Source: JAJFUV01 sp964384215
GTDB lineage: Bacteria > Acidobacteriota > Terriglobia > Bryobacterales > Bryobacteraceae
DNA: 64,000 bases
Assembly (NCBI GenBank): GCA_964384215.1
Contig: CAYLLB010000006.1
Span: 62,001 to 126,000 of the forward strand
Reading direction: 5' to 3'
A program made the translations under genes and the position numbers. The notes under the pieces were generated by a model. That model was given only the letters and a program-made list of their open reading frames with translations. It made no database searches and was not told where the DNA came from. Below, one piece after another: positions 17,445 through 25,327 of this stretch (position 1 is its first letter; the number at the start of each line of letters is the position of its first letter).

Positions 17445-18632
17445 TCAAGACGTGACCGTCCGCAACGCGGCCGCCTTCTTGAGCAGCGCTCGTCGCGCTA
17501 CACGACCGTCGGCGTAGCCGGCTTCACGAAGCCTCTTCACGCTGACGTGCGCGCCTTCGTTCACCCCGCCCGAACCGAACCACCAAAGCCCATCGGGGCG
17601 GAACCGGACGACGTCCTCTACGTCCATGTCCCAACTTTGTTCCAGCGTGATGGGCAGCGGCCACCGGCCCCAGGTCATCACGCCGCGCGGCAGGTAGTAC
17701 ACCTTCAGCCCTTCCTTCTTGGGCGTGGCGATGGAGAGATCCATCACGCCATAGCGGTGTCGCCATTTGTCGTACTCGTAAGTGACCGCTACCCAGTGCG
17801 GAAGCTTGGCGTGGTATTCACGCAGGTTGACCTCCTGTGTGATGCAATAAGCCGAGTTGGCCGTCTCGCAGATCATCCCCAGGTCGCCCCGGAAATTGCG
17901 CGCCCGCACGGCCGCTTCGATGGCTTCGAGGACCTGTATGCGGCGGTGCGTGTCGTAATCGCGCCAGGCGTACACGTCGTACAGGCGAGGATTGATGGGA
18001 TGCCCCAGCCGCTCAAACGGCGGCCGTCCGTTCTCAGCGGCCCACTTGTTGTATAGCGGGATGCGATGGGGCAGTTCCATGCCGGAATCTTCGAGTTCGA
18101 CATTCAGGGCGTTGGCCATTGGGAACTCGCGGACCAGTTCATCGAAGATCTCCACCGCGCGTTCAGCCACCCCAGGCGTGTCCAGATCGTAAATGCCGAT
18201 CTCCATCGCGAGGGCGCCGTCGATGGGCACCTTCATGGTGCGGTAGGGTTTCAACCCGTAGACCCGAGGATTGAAGCCGCAGACGTACGCACTCAGCCAA
18301 GTCCTGATTTTGCGCTTGCGCGCCTGGTCGAGCACCCAGCGCAGCAGTTCATTGTTCGAGGCGATGACGCGGTTGGACCGCAGTTGGTCGAGGTACACGA
18401 GACGCGAACGATATCCGGTGGTGAACCAGCGCGGGCAAATCAACAGCGAGTTCATGCCCGCGTCCGCCATATCGTCGAGCAGGGAGGCGTAGTCGTCCTT
18501 GCCGTAAGCTTCCATGCCGCCGGCGCCGGGCGTGGTGTAGTCCCAGAAACCGTGCTCGGTAAGCCAGGGCGTGTCATCCGCCGTGGCGATACCACCCGCC
18601 GCGGCGCCGCACAAGAACATCCTTCTGGTCAT
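17445..18632 (-). CDS. Tat-exported protein of unknown function, TIM-barrel-like
   Basis: 395 residues from ATG 18632, with a Tat signal (MTRRMFLCGAAAGG). I do not recognise the family. The pattern of a TIM-barrel hydrolase is visible: MADAGMNSLLICPRW near the start of the mature protein, KIRTWLSAYVCGF, ANALNVELEDSGME (a strand end with candidate acids), LGMICETANSAY and a late DGLWWFGSGG strand. Tryptophan and tyrosine are abundant, as in sugar-binding clefts. It starts 7 bases after the ABC permease stop and is followed by the Gfo/Idh genes, so it is part of the same run. A glycosidase-like role is inferred only. Confidence 0.55.
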   Translation of the reverse strand: MTRRMFLCGAAAGGIATADDTPWLTEHGFWDYTTPGAGGMEAYGKDDYASLLDDMADAGMNSLLICPRWFTTGYRSRLVYLDQLRSNRVIASNNELLRWVLDQARKRKIRTWLSAYVCGFNPRVYGLKPYRTMKVPIDGALAMEIGIYDLDTPGVAERAVEIFDELVREFPMANALNVELEDSGMELPHRIPLYNKWAAENGRPPFERLGHPINPRLYDVYAWRDYDTHRRIQVLEAIEAAVRARNFRGDLGMICETANSAYCITQEVNLREYHAKLPHWVAVTYEYDKWRHRYGVMDLSIATPKKEGLKVYYLPRGVMTWGRWPLPITLEQSWDMDVEDVVRFRPDGLWWFGSGGVNEGAHVSVKRLREAGYADGRVARRALLKKAAALRTVTS

Positions 18633-18639
18633 GCAACGA

Positions 18640-19449
18640 TTAGAGCACGTCGGCAAAGCCGCGCTTCAGGTGCCGGAAAAAGAGGCCACCGGCTACAAAG
18701 GTCACGACCGAAAAGCAGGTAAGCGTGGCCAGTTCGTGCCAGTCCGGTGGCTTGCTCAATAAGATCCGCTCCCGGTAAGCGTTCACCAGGTATGCCAGCG
18801 GGTTCAAGCGCAGCAGGAAGCGAAACTGCGGCGGGTACTGCTGCTGGGTGATGAAGATGGGGGTGATCCAGAACCAGAGCGTCAGCAGCACGGAGACCAC
18901 CTGCGCCGTGTCACGGAGGTAGACGTGCAGTGCCGATACGACCCACGCCACGCCGACGGCGAACAGGCCCAACAACAGCATGTAGAGGGGCAGGATCAGC
19001 AACATGGGGCTGAGCTGCCCCATCCAGATCTTCACACCCGCTATCACCAGCGAGAGCGCCAGAAGATGATTCACGAGGGCGGAGAGAAACACACTTAGCG
19101 GCACCAACTCGGCCGGGAAGATGGTCTTCGTGATCAGGCTCGAGTGATCCAACAGGCTTGCCGGGGAACGTTGCACGGTCTCCTGGAACAGCATCCACGG
19201 CAGGAAACCCGCGAACAGGTAGAAAGTGTAGTTCTGCGTCATCGACCCGCGCGGCAGCTCTACTTTCATGCAGATCTGGAAGACGAACACCCAGCTCAGC
19301 AACAGCACCAGCGGATGGATCAGGCCCCAGAGCCAGCCCGCCGCCGAACCGACGAATCGAATCTGAAAATCCCGGCGCACGAGTTGAAAGAGCAGGCTGC
19401 GCCGCTCAACGAGGTTCACGAGAAAGTGCTTGCCGGGGATCTTCGCCAT
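18640..19449 (-). CDS. ABC-2 polysaccharide/teichoic-acid-type export permease
   Basis: 269 residues from ATG 19449. It has about six transmembrane segments and the family's N-terminal signature region (LLFQLVRRDFQIRFVGSAAGWLWGL in two overlapping parts), then LFAGFLPWMLFQETV and the C-terminal RLNPLAYLVNAYRE. These belong to the Wzm/TagG/RfbA type that exports lipid-linked glycans. The ATPase partner (Wzt/TagH) is normally the next gene, but no ATP-binding cassette gene appears in the window. The downstream gene is the unknown Tat protein, 7 bases away. The family is clear; the cargo is not. Confidence 0.8.
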   Translation of the reverse strand: MAKIPGKHFLVNLVERRSLLFQLVRRDFQIRFVGSAAGWLWGLIHPLVLLLSWVFVFQICMKVELPRGSMTQNYTFYLFAGFLPWMLFQETVQRSPASLLDHSSLITKTIFPAELVPLSVFLSALVNHLLALSLVIAGVKIWMGQLSPMLLILPLYMLLLGLFAVGVAWVVSALHVYLRDTAQVVSVLLTLWFWITPIFITQQQYPPQFRFLLRLNPLAYLVNAYRERILLSKPPDWHELATLTCFSVVTFVAGGLFFRHLKRGFADVL

Positions 19450-19500
19450 CGCGGAGTGTGGTTCAGAAGGCAATGCTAACACGGAGACGGGCCGGCATGC

Positions 19501-19509
19501 TGCTAGAAT
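19501..19509 (+). promoter_or_regulatory. Extended -10 promoter for the dCMP deaminase gene
   Basis: TGCTAGAAT is an extended -10 box (TG, one base, TAGAAT at 5 of 6). No convincing -35 box lies upstream, as expected for this promoter type. The start codon follows 17 bases later. Confidence 0.45.
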
Positions 19510-19526
19510 GACTCCTGAGAAAGCCC

Positions 19527-19982
19527 ATGCGCCAAGTTCCGAGTTGGGACGAATACTACCTCGACATCTGCAAGGCCGTAGCCGCACGCAGCAAAGACCC
19601 CAACACGCAGGTCGGTTGCGTGATTGCCGGGCCCGCGCACGAGATCCGCTCCACCGGTTACAATTCCCTGCCCCGAGGTATCCGCGACGATACGCCAGAG
19701 CGGCTCGAACGCCCAACCAAATACTTGTGGATGGAGCACGCCGAACGCAACGCCATCTACAATGCAGCCCGCTGCGGCACGCCGCTCGAAGGCTGCACGC
19801 TCTACGTCGAGATCATGCCCTGCATGGATTGCGCCCGAGCGCTGGTGCAGGCCGGCATCCGCGAGGTGGTGATTTCAAGCGAACGCATGGCGGAGTATTC
19901 GAGCGAATACTACAACGAGCAGTTCGGGAAGGTGGAAGTTCTGTTCGGGGAAGCCGGCATCAAAGTCCGGCGCGTTCCGTAG
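19527..19982 (+). CDS. Deoxycytidylate (dCMP) deaminase family protein
   Basis: 151 residues, the usual length for the ComEB/dCMP-deaminase family. The zinc site is intact: His71 and Glu73 in MEHAERNAI, and Cys99 and Cys102 in MPCMDCA. The N-terminus has the family's SKDPNTQVGCVI. It converts dCMP to dUMP, feeding thymidylate synthesis, in the cytoplasm. It is transcribed alone and overlaps the convergent membrane-protein gene by 23 bases at the 3' end. Specificity for dCMP over other cytidine compounds is inferred from family likeness. Confidence 0.85.
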   Translation: MRQVPSWDEYYLDICKAVAARSKDPNTQVGCVIAGPAHEIRSTGYNSLPRGIRDDTPERLERPTKYLWMEHAERNAIYNAARCGTPLEGCTLYVEIMPCMDCARALVQAGIREVVISSERMAEYSSEYYNEQFGKVEVLFGEAGIKVRRVP

Positions 19983-22218
19983 TCCGCCGCGCAAGGCGCG
20001 CGTCGAACGGCCCCAACACGGCAACGGCACAGATCGCCAGCCCCAGCAAGGTCATTGCCAGACCCGCATAGAGTGTCACCGGCTGGTAGCGGAACGTCAC
20101 GCGGTGCGCTCCGCCGTTCACAGCCACGCCGCGAACAATGCTGCAAACGCGCAGCATGGGCGCTGGTTGGCCGTCCACGTACACGTTCCAGCCGGGAAAC
20201 CATGCGTCGCCGAGGATCAGTATTCCGCGGCAACTCATGCGCGCGTCCACCGTGACGCGGTTGGCCGTGTACTCCGCCAATTGAACGACGTCCGGGGCGG
20301 CGCACACCTCCAGCATGGGCGCCGTGCCTTCCACGACGGCCGTCTCAACCAGATTCAGTTCCGGCTTCCGCATGGCCGAAACGACGGCTCGATCGTCCGG
20401 CGCCCCGATCGCCTGGTGCACGGTCCGCACCCTCGGCAACGCGTCCGGATCGCGGTAGACGTTCAGCCCGCTGCTCGATGTGTACACGAGCGCCTGCCGC
20501 GAAGTTTTTGGGTTGCGGCCCACATAGTAGTTGGTTCCGAAAAGCATGGGACGCCGAGGATCCACGATCAGCGCGTAGACGCTTTGAAGAATGCCGGGAA
20601 CATAACCGTTCGCCTGGTCGATTCCGTACCAGTCGCCGAAATTGTAAGGGATTTCGTTGGAATCGACCTCTACGCGCACCACTTCCGGCCTGCCGCGCAA
20701 ATACGCGGCAATGTCCTGATGCTGCTCCAGCTTGTGAATGACCCGGCTCGGCTGATCCTGGTGCCGGAAAACGAAGGTCGCCACCGGGTGCATTTCGCCG
20801 GCAGCCAGAGCGATGAGCAAGATTCCAGCCAACCTGTTCGGGATCTTTTCGTACAGCCAGGCGGCCAGCACTCCGGCCAGTAGTAGCGCATTAAGCGCCG
20901 TAATGGCGAGCACGCGATATTCTCGAGCCTGCTCGCTCCGCACCGTGATCAACACGATCAGCAGGGCGTACAAGGAAACCGCCAGCGCGGTGAGGATCTT
21001 CGCAGCCGGTGCTTGAAGCCGCTTTGCCCGCTCCGCATCCTTGAAACACGCCTCCAACCCGTATGCAGCAAGCAAGGCAAGTCCGATATGGCAGAGCGCG
21101 ATCGCCATGCTGGGATTGCGCGCCTTGTCGAAGCCCGGCCACAACTGGTACACGATCCCATGCAACAGGCTGTCGGAACCCAGCGCCAGCAAAAGTCCGA
21201 GGGCGGCGAGCGCCGTCGCGATTCTGGCACCGCGCCGCTGCCAGCAGAGGACCGCACCAAACGCCGCGCAGGCCAGAACGACGAGTCCGACAAAAGTATC
21301 GGTGTGCCGCGAGAAGCCAGGGATGGCGAATCCCAGGATGGAGGTCGGATACAACGAGTATGTGTCGTGAACCGAGTACGGAACCTTGATGCCCCAAGTT
21401 GAAGGCGACAGCGCCCCCGCCCAGCGCACCGACCATTTCCCCAACTCGACCGCGGGCAGGATCTGCGCGGCCGAAACCGTCAGAAAACAGGTCGCGAACA
21501 CGCCGCCCGTGAGCAGGCGCGTCCGCACGGGCAGTGAATGGGACGCCAGCAGATAGTAGGCCCAGAAAGCGGCCGCGCAAACCGTGGCAAACATCGGAAC
21601 GTTATGATGTCCACTGAGGAAAGCGATTCCCAGGAGGGCCCCCGCCAGTGCTGCGCTACCGATCGGCCGCCTGCCATCGTCCACGCGCAACAGGAACAGC
21701 AGAATCAGCGGCAGCCAGAGGGCGCTCATGAGGATCTGCGGCCAGATGACAGTCGCCATGAATCCGCCGAACGCAAACGAACAGGCGCCGAAGATGGAAG
21801 CCAGTCGCGAGAGGCCGCGGTCCCGGCAGCACAGGTAGGTGAACAGCGCCGCCAAGTAATGAATGAGCACGAAATACCAGTTCAGCGTCCCGATCCGGAT
21901 GAAGCCGTGCTTTAAGGGTACGGAAAACAGGATCCAATTAAGCGGGTTCAGCACACCCGGCTGAACTTGCCCCGCCACCGGCTGCCCGCCCCACAGGCGC
22001 GGATCCCACAGCGGGAAGCTACCGCTCTGCCAGGTGGCCGTTTCAAATTGCAGCCAGGGGAGCACCTGGTAGACCACGTCGCCAAGATCCAGCCAGTAGT
22101 ACTGCTTCGACAGCGTGATCTTCCAATAGAATCCGATCGTGACGAGCAGCAGCAAGAGCGCCGGCCAGAGGCGCTGCCACATCGCGCCGGGGGCACTACC
22201 CGGGCGGCGGACGTTCAT
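19960..22218 (-). CDS. YfhO-like multi-spanning membrane protein
   Basis: 752 residues with a dozen or so hydrophobic segments over the first two thirds (for example ALLLLLVTIGFYW, WYFVLIHYLAALFTYL, LALLAAYGLEACF) and a soluble C-terminal region of about 250 residues. The sequence resembles the YfhO family: VVYQVLPWL, LWGGQPVAGQVQPGVLNP and the late GDAWFPGWNVYVDG. YfhO proteins are GT-C-like membrane proteins linked to sugar decoration of the cell wall or lipids; this copy's own role is not shown. Its ATG overlaps the aldolase stop by 4 bases (ATGA), so the two are translationally coupled. Confidence 0.7.
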   Translation of the reverse strand: MNVRRPGSAPGAMWQRLWPALLLLLVTIGFYWKITLSKQYYWLDLGDVVYQVLPWLQFETATWQSGSFPLWDPRLWGGQPVAGQVQPGVLNPLNWILFSVPLKHGFIRIGTLNWYFVLIHYLAALFTYLCCRDRGLSRLASIFGACSFAFGGFMATVIWPQILMSALWLPLILLFLLRVDDGRRPIGSAALAGALLGIAFLSGHHNVPMFATVCAAAFWAYYLLASHSLPVRTRLLTGGVFATCFLTVSAAQILPAVELGKWSVRWAGALSPSTWGIKVPYSVHDTYSLYPTSILGFAIPGFSRHTDTFVGLVVLACAAFGAVLCWQRRGARIATALAALGLLLALGSDSLLHGIVYQLWPGFDKARNPSMAIALCHIGLALLAAYGLEACFKDAERAKRLQAPAAKILTALAVSLYALLIVLITVRSEQAREYRVLAITALNALLLAGVLAAWLYEKIPNRLAGILLIALAAGEMHPVATFVFRHQDQPSRVIHKLEQHQDIAAYLRGRPEVVRVEVDSNEIPYNFGDWYGIDQANGYVPGILQSVYALIVDPRRPMLFGTNYYVGRNPKTSRQALVYTSSSGLNVYRDPDALPRVRTVHQAIGAPDDRAVVSAMRKPELNLVETAVVEGTAPMLEVCAAPDVVQLAEYTANRVTVDARMSCRGILILGDAWFPGWNVYVDGQPAPMLRVCSIVRGVAVNGGAHRVTFRYQPVTLYAGLAMTLLGLAICAVAVLGPFDARLARRTTERAGL

Positions 22219-23021
22219 GCTTGCACCGCTCCCGTCAAGCGCTGGCGCGCTCCCGCCAGAAACCCTTCCATATCTTCGGCCTGGATGACGTACCGCCCGA
22301 AGATCACACCGGCCGCGCCGGCCTTAGCCACGGCCGACACCATCGCGAGCGCCTGCTCATCGCCGCCCGTTTTCGGCCCTCCCGCCACCAGGACCGGCGT
22401 GGGGCACGCTTCGACCACCTCGCGCAGGCCGTCGGCGTCGCCGGGATAGTCCGTCTTGATCAAGTCCGCTCCGAGTTCGCTGGCGATGCGCGTGTGCAGC
22501 TTCACCCAGCTCACATCGTAGGGATTCGCAACGTCCTTGCCGCGAGCCATGCTCTCGATGATATGAGGAACGCCGAAGCGCTCGGCGGCGCGCGAAACTT
22601 CGGCGTTCTTGGCGATCTCCCGGGCCTCGTGCTCGGCGTCGCCGGACCCCATGAACATATAGGTCACCACGGCGTCGGCTCCGTAACGCACGGCGTCTTC
22701 CACCTGCCCTACCAAGCAACTGGCGTATTTCCCGGTTTTCGCGGCGTCCTTGCGGCACCACACGTTGGTCCAGTCCAGCCGCGCGATGATGGCCGGCGCG
22801 TCCGGCACCAGAAACGCGCGTGTCGAGTATTGCAGCGCTCCCAGGCTCACCAGGATGGCATCAACGCGAGCGGCCGCCAGGCGGCGGATCATCGGCACAG
22901 GCGTTTCCGTCCCCGCGATGGGACCCAACATCTGCGCGTGATCGTATGCCACGATCAATGCCTTGCTCGGCTGTGTGCGAAAGATGCGGTTCAGGCGGAT
23001 GGCTTTCCCGGTGCTCGTCAT
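22215..23021 (-). CDS. Class I aldolase of the FbaB/LsrF/DeoC-like group
   Basis: 268 residues. The fold signature is of archaeal-type class I aldolases (COG1830): LIVAYDHAQMLGP, VVTYMFMGSGDA, and Lys189 in GADLIKTDYPGD, which aligns with the Schiff-base lysine of LsrF and FbaB. GGPKTGGDE and GVIFGRYV form the phosphate-binding end. It could be fructose-bisphosphate aldolase or a related thiolase/aldolase for another sugar phosphate. The gene overlaps the YfhO-like gene by 4 bases and is divergent from the small cysteine-rich gene. Confidence 0.75.
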   Translation of the reverse strand: MTSTGKAIRLNRIFRTQPSKALIVAYDHAQMLGPIAGTETPVPMIRRLAAARVDAILVSLGALQYSTRAFLVPDAPAIIARLDWTNVWCRKDAAKTGKYASCLVGQVEDAVRYGADAVVTYMFMGSGDAEHEAREIAKNAEVSRAAERFGVPHIIESMARGKDVANPYDVSWVKLHTRIASELGADLIKTDYPGDADGLREVVEACPTPVLVAGGPKTGGDEQALAMVSAVAKAGAAGVIFGRYVIQAEDMEGFLAGARQRLTGAVQA

Positions 23022-23140
23022 GACTAACCATCTTAGCGGCCTGCGTGTTTCGCTGTGCGCGCCCGCTCGTGGTGATCTTGCCGAACCAGCCAGCGCCGGA
23101 TTGAAGGGCTGCGCTGGCGGTTTCGCCGGTCAGATTATTC

Positions 23141-23170
23141 TTGTCACATCGCACACCACAAAGGTATACT
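23141..23170 (+). promoter_or_regulatory. Strong sigma-70-type promoter for the cysteine-rich small protein
   Basis: TTGTCA (23141-23146) and TATACT (23165-23170) each match the consensus at 5 of 6 positions, with an 18-base spacer. Transcription should begin near 23177. Confidence 0.65.
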
Positions 23171-23193
23171 CGGTCTCCATGAGGAGGTGCCGA

Positions 23194-23421
23194 TTGGCAT
23201 TCAGAGCAGCTTTGTTCCTGGTGATGTGCGGAATGTTGTTTGGAGGTCCCAAATCGGGCGGCGCAGACAAGGCGAAGTGTTTGGCGACTTGCAAGAGTTC
23301 GTGCAACAAGTCCTTCGCCACGTGTAAGCAGAACGCGAAGAGCAAAACGGCCATCGAGTCTTGTCAGAAGAGTCTGGACATCTGCAATTCGAACTGCGTG
23401 AACAAGGCTTGCAGTAACTAG
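23194..23421 (+). CDS. Small secreted protein with eight mature cysteines
   Basis: 75 residues from TTG 23194. I chose this start because a perfect AGGAGG (23182-23187) lies 6 bases before it. The in-frame ATG at 23179 would begin only about 2 bases after the predicted transcript start and would include the SD itself. A signal peptide (MAFRAALFLVMCGMLFGG) precedes a lysine-rich mature part. The mature cysteines are spaced C-x3-C-x3-C-x6-C, a 12-residue link, then C-x6-C-x3-C-x4-C: nearly mirror-symmetric, as in a disulfide-zipped helical hairpin. There is no CxxCH haem motif and no proper lipobox. I know no family for it; the role is unknown. It has its own promoter and is divergent from the aldolase gene. 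Confidence 0.7.
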   Translation: MAFRAALFLVMCGMLFGGPKSGGADKAKCLATCKSSCNKSFATCKQNAKSKTAIESCQKSLDICNSNCVNKACSN

Positions 23422-23451
23422 AAGTCATAGTAAGAGCAGAAGTTCCGATTG

Positions 23452-23498
23452 CGCCCGTCTCCCGGTGAAGGCTTAGTGCAAAGAGCCGGGGACGGGCG
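23452..23498 (+). terminator. GC-rich hairpin after the cysteine-rich gene, weak terminator
   Basis: CGCCCGTC plus CCCGG (23452-23465, one bulged T) pairs with CCGGGGACGGGCG (23486-23498) around a 20-base loop. Only a short GTTGTC follows, so termination may be inefficient. Confidence 0.4.
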
Positions 23499-23521
23499 TT
23501 GTCATATCCGCCAGAAGGATT

Positions 23522-23573
23522 CCCTGCCGGCGCCCGGACTGCCACGCCACCACAGCGCCGTGGGCCGGCAGGG
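23522..23573 (+). other. Long hairpin upstream of aroC
   Basis: CCCTGCCGGC (23522-23531) pairs perfectly with GCCGGCAGGG (23564-23573). Inside the loop CCACG (23542-23546) pairs with CGTGG (23559-23563). With the hairpin at 23452-23498 it makes most of the 208-base gap before aroC structured. No U-tract follows, so it may be RNA structure or a repeat element. Confidence 0.4.
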
Positions 23574-23585
23574 CGCTACTGAGGC

Positions 23586-23615
23586 TTGCCCCGGGTTTGC
23601 GCACTTCGATACGAT
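23586..23615 (+). promoter_or_regulatory. Possible promoter for the aroC operon
   Basis: TTGCCC (23586-23591) and TACGAT (23610-23615), each matching 4 of 6, lie 18 bases apart and 14 bases before the aroC start. The match is weak. Confidence 0.35.
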
Positions 23616-23629
23616 GAAATTTCCAGTAA

Positions 23630-24802
23630 ATGTTGCGATTTGAAACGGCCGGCGAATCACACGGCGAGTATCTCGTCTCTACCCTGGTGGGCTTACCCGC
23701 CGGGGTGCCCGTACGCCTCGATGCCGTGAATCGCGAGCTTTGGCGGCGCCAGCAAGGCTACGGCCGCGGCGGCCGCATGAAGATCGAAGCCGACACCGCC
23801 GAAATCGTCGCCGGCGTGCGTCATGGCCACACGACCGGCGCCCCCATCGCCATCCTGGTCCGCAACAAGGACTGGGACAACTGGCGCGACATCCTGCCGG
23901 TCGAAGAGAACGATCTGCCCGCCGAAGCCCGCCGCCCGCTGACGCGGCCTCGTCCCGGACACGCTGACCTGGCCGGCGCCATCAAGTATGACCTCCACGA
24001 CGCGCGCTACATTCTGGAGCGCGCCAGCGCCCGCGAAACAGCTTCGCGCGTCGCGCTCGGCGCACTGGCAAAAGCGCTGCTCGGTGAATTCGGCGTCCAG
24101 GTCTTGAGCCATGTGACCCAAACCGGCGCCGTGCGCCTGGAGCGCGCGGCAGACTGGGAAGAGATTGAGGCGCTCGCCGTTAAGGACGAGATCCTGCTCG
24201 GTTGCGTCGACCCGGAGGTCGAGCGGCGCATGAAGGCCGCGGTGGACGAAGCTTACCGCACGGGCGAAACACTCGGCGGGATCTTCGAAGTGGTAGCGCA
24301 CAACGTGCCCATCGGCCTGGGTTCACATACCTCCTGGGACTCGCGCCTGGACGGCCAGCTGGCCCAGGCCATCGTCTCCATTCAGGCTGTCAAGGGCGTC
24401 GAGATCGGCGATGCTGCCTTCGCCGCATCGGCTCCCGGCAGCAAGGTGCAGGATACGATCCATTACGATCGCGCGGCGGCCGCGTACTCGCGCGGTTCCA
24501 ACCACGCCGGAGGCCTCGAGGGCGGCATCACCAACGGACAGGACATCGTCCTCCGTGGCCTGCTGAAACCCATCTCTACGTTGCGGCGGCCGCTGGAGTC
24601 GTCGGATCTTGTCACGAAAGAACCGTCCCCGGCCGCTTATGAACGCAGCGACGTCTGTGTGGTGCCGGCCGCAGGTGTTGTGGCTGAAGCCATGACCGCG
24701 CTGATTCTGGCGCGCGCCTTTTTGGAAAAGTTCGGAGGGGACTCCCTCCATGAGGTGAGACGGAACTTCGAGAGTTATCAAGCGCAGGTGAAAAGCTACT
24801 GA
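23630..24802 (+). CDS. aroC: Chorismate synthase
   Basis: 390 residues, normal length. It makes chorismate from 5-enolpyruvylshikimate 3-phosphate with reduced FMN, the last shared step to the aromatic amino acids. Signatures: LRFETAGESHGEYL at the start, GRGGRMKIE, RPRPGHADLAGAIKYD, RASARETASRVALGA, GIGLGS-like HNVPIGLGSHTSWD, SRGSNHAGGLEGGITNGQ split over the active site, and the late VVPAAGVVAEAM. It is the first gene of a tight five-gene run; its stop shares one base with the def start. No good SD is visible before its ATG. Confidence 0.95.
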   Translation: MLRFETAGESHGEYLVSTLVGLPAGVPVRLDAVNRELWRRQQGYGRGGRMKIEADTAEIVAGVRHGHTTGAPIAILVRNKDWDNWRDILPVEENDLPAEARRPLTRPRPGHADLAGAIKYDLHDARYILERASARETASRVALGALAKALLGEFGVQVLSHVTQTGAVRLERAADWEEIEALAVKDEILLGCVDPEVERRMKAAVDEAYRTGETLGGIFEVVAHNVPIGLGSHTSWDSRLDGQLAQAIVSIQAVKGVEIGDAAFAASAPGSKVQDTIHYDRAAAAYSRGSNHAGGLEGGITNGQDIVLRGLLKPISTLRRPLESSDLVTKEPSPAAYERSDVCVVPAAGVVAEAMTALILARAFLEKFGGDSLHEVRRNFESYQAQVKSY

Positions 24803-25317
24803 TGATTTATCCGATTGTGAAGTACGGCAACCCGGTACTGGAGCAGCCGACCGAAATCGTCACTGAATTTGACACTCCAGAACTCAATAAGCTGCTGGAC
24901 GACATGTTCGAGTCGATGTATGCCGCGCGCGGCGTCGGCCTGGCCGCGCCGCAGATCGGCATCGGCCGCCGCATTACGGTCATCGACACGTCTGCTGGCG
25001 AAGATCCTTCGCAGAAACTTGTGCTCATCAACCCGCAGATTTTGAAAAAAGAGGGTACGCAAATCATCGAGGAAGGTTGCCTGAGCATCCCCGGCTTCCG
25101 TGAGGACGTGCGGCGCGCGAAGAAGGTCACTATCCGTGCGCAAAACGCCAAGGGCGAGTTTTTCGAGATGACCGGCGACGATCTCATGGCGCGCGCCTTC
25201 CAGCACGAAACCGACCATCTGGACGGCCGCCTCTATATCACCTACCTCAGCCCGCTGAAGCGCGACCTCATCCGTCGCAAGATCCGCAAGTTGCAGAAGG
25301 CCGGCGAATGGGCCTGA
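24802..25317 (+). CDS. def: Peptide deformylase
   Basis: 171 residues. It removes the formyl group from the N-terminal methionine of new proteins. All three motifs are intact: GVGLAAPQIG at 45-54, EEGCLSIPG with Cys93, and QHETDHLDG with His135, Glu136 and His139, together forming the metal site. The start overlaps the aroC stop by one base and fmt follows after 10 bases, so the enzymes that add and remove the formyl group are made together. Confidence 0.95.
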   Translation: MIYPIVKYGNPVLEQPTEIVTEFDTPELNKLLDDMFESMYAARGVGLAAPQIGIGRRITVIDTSAGEDPSQKLVLINPQILKKEGTQIIEEGCLSIPGFREDVRRAKKVTIRAQNAKGEFFEMTGDDLMARAFQHETDHLDGRLYITYLSPLKRDLIRRKIRKLQKAGEWA

Positions 25318-25327
25318 TTGCCCTCCG

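Noticed and set aside
15513..18056. An 847-codon open frame on the plus strand
   Set aside because: It runs opposite the two Gfo/Idh genes, which have full family motifs. Its translation has no domain pattern and is rich in His, Arg and Ala, as expected for an antisense frame in GC-rich DNA.
23179..23421. ATG 23179 as start of the cysteine-rich protein
   Set aside because: It would lie about 2 bases after the predicted transcript start and includes the SD that serves TTG 23194.
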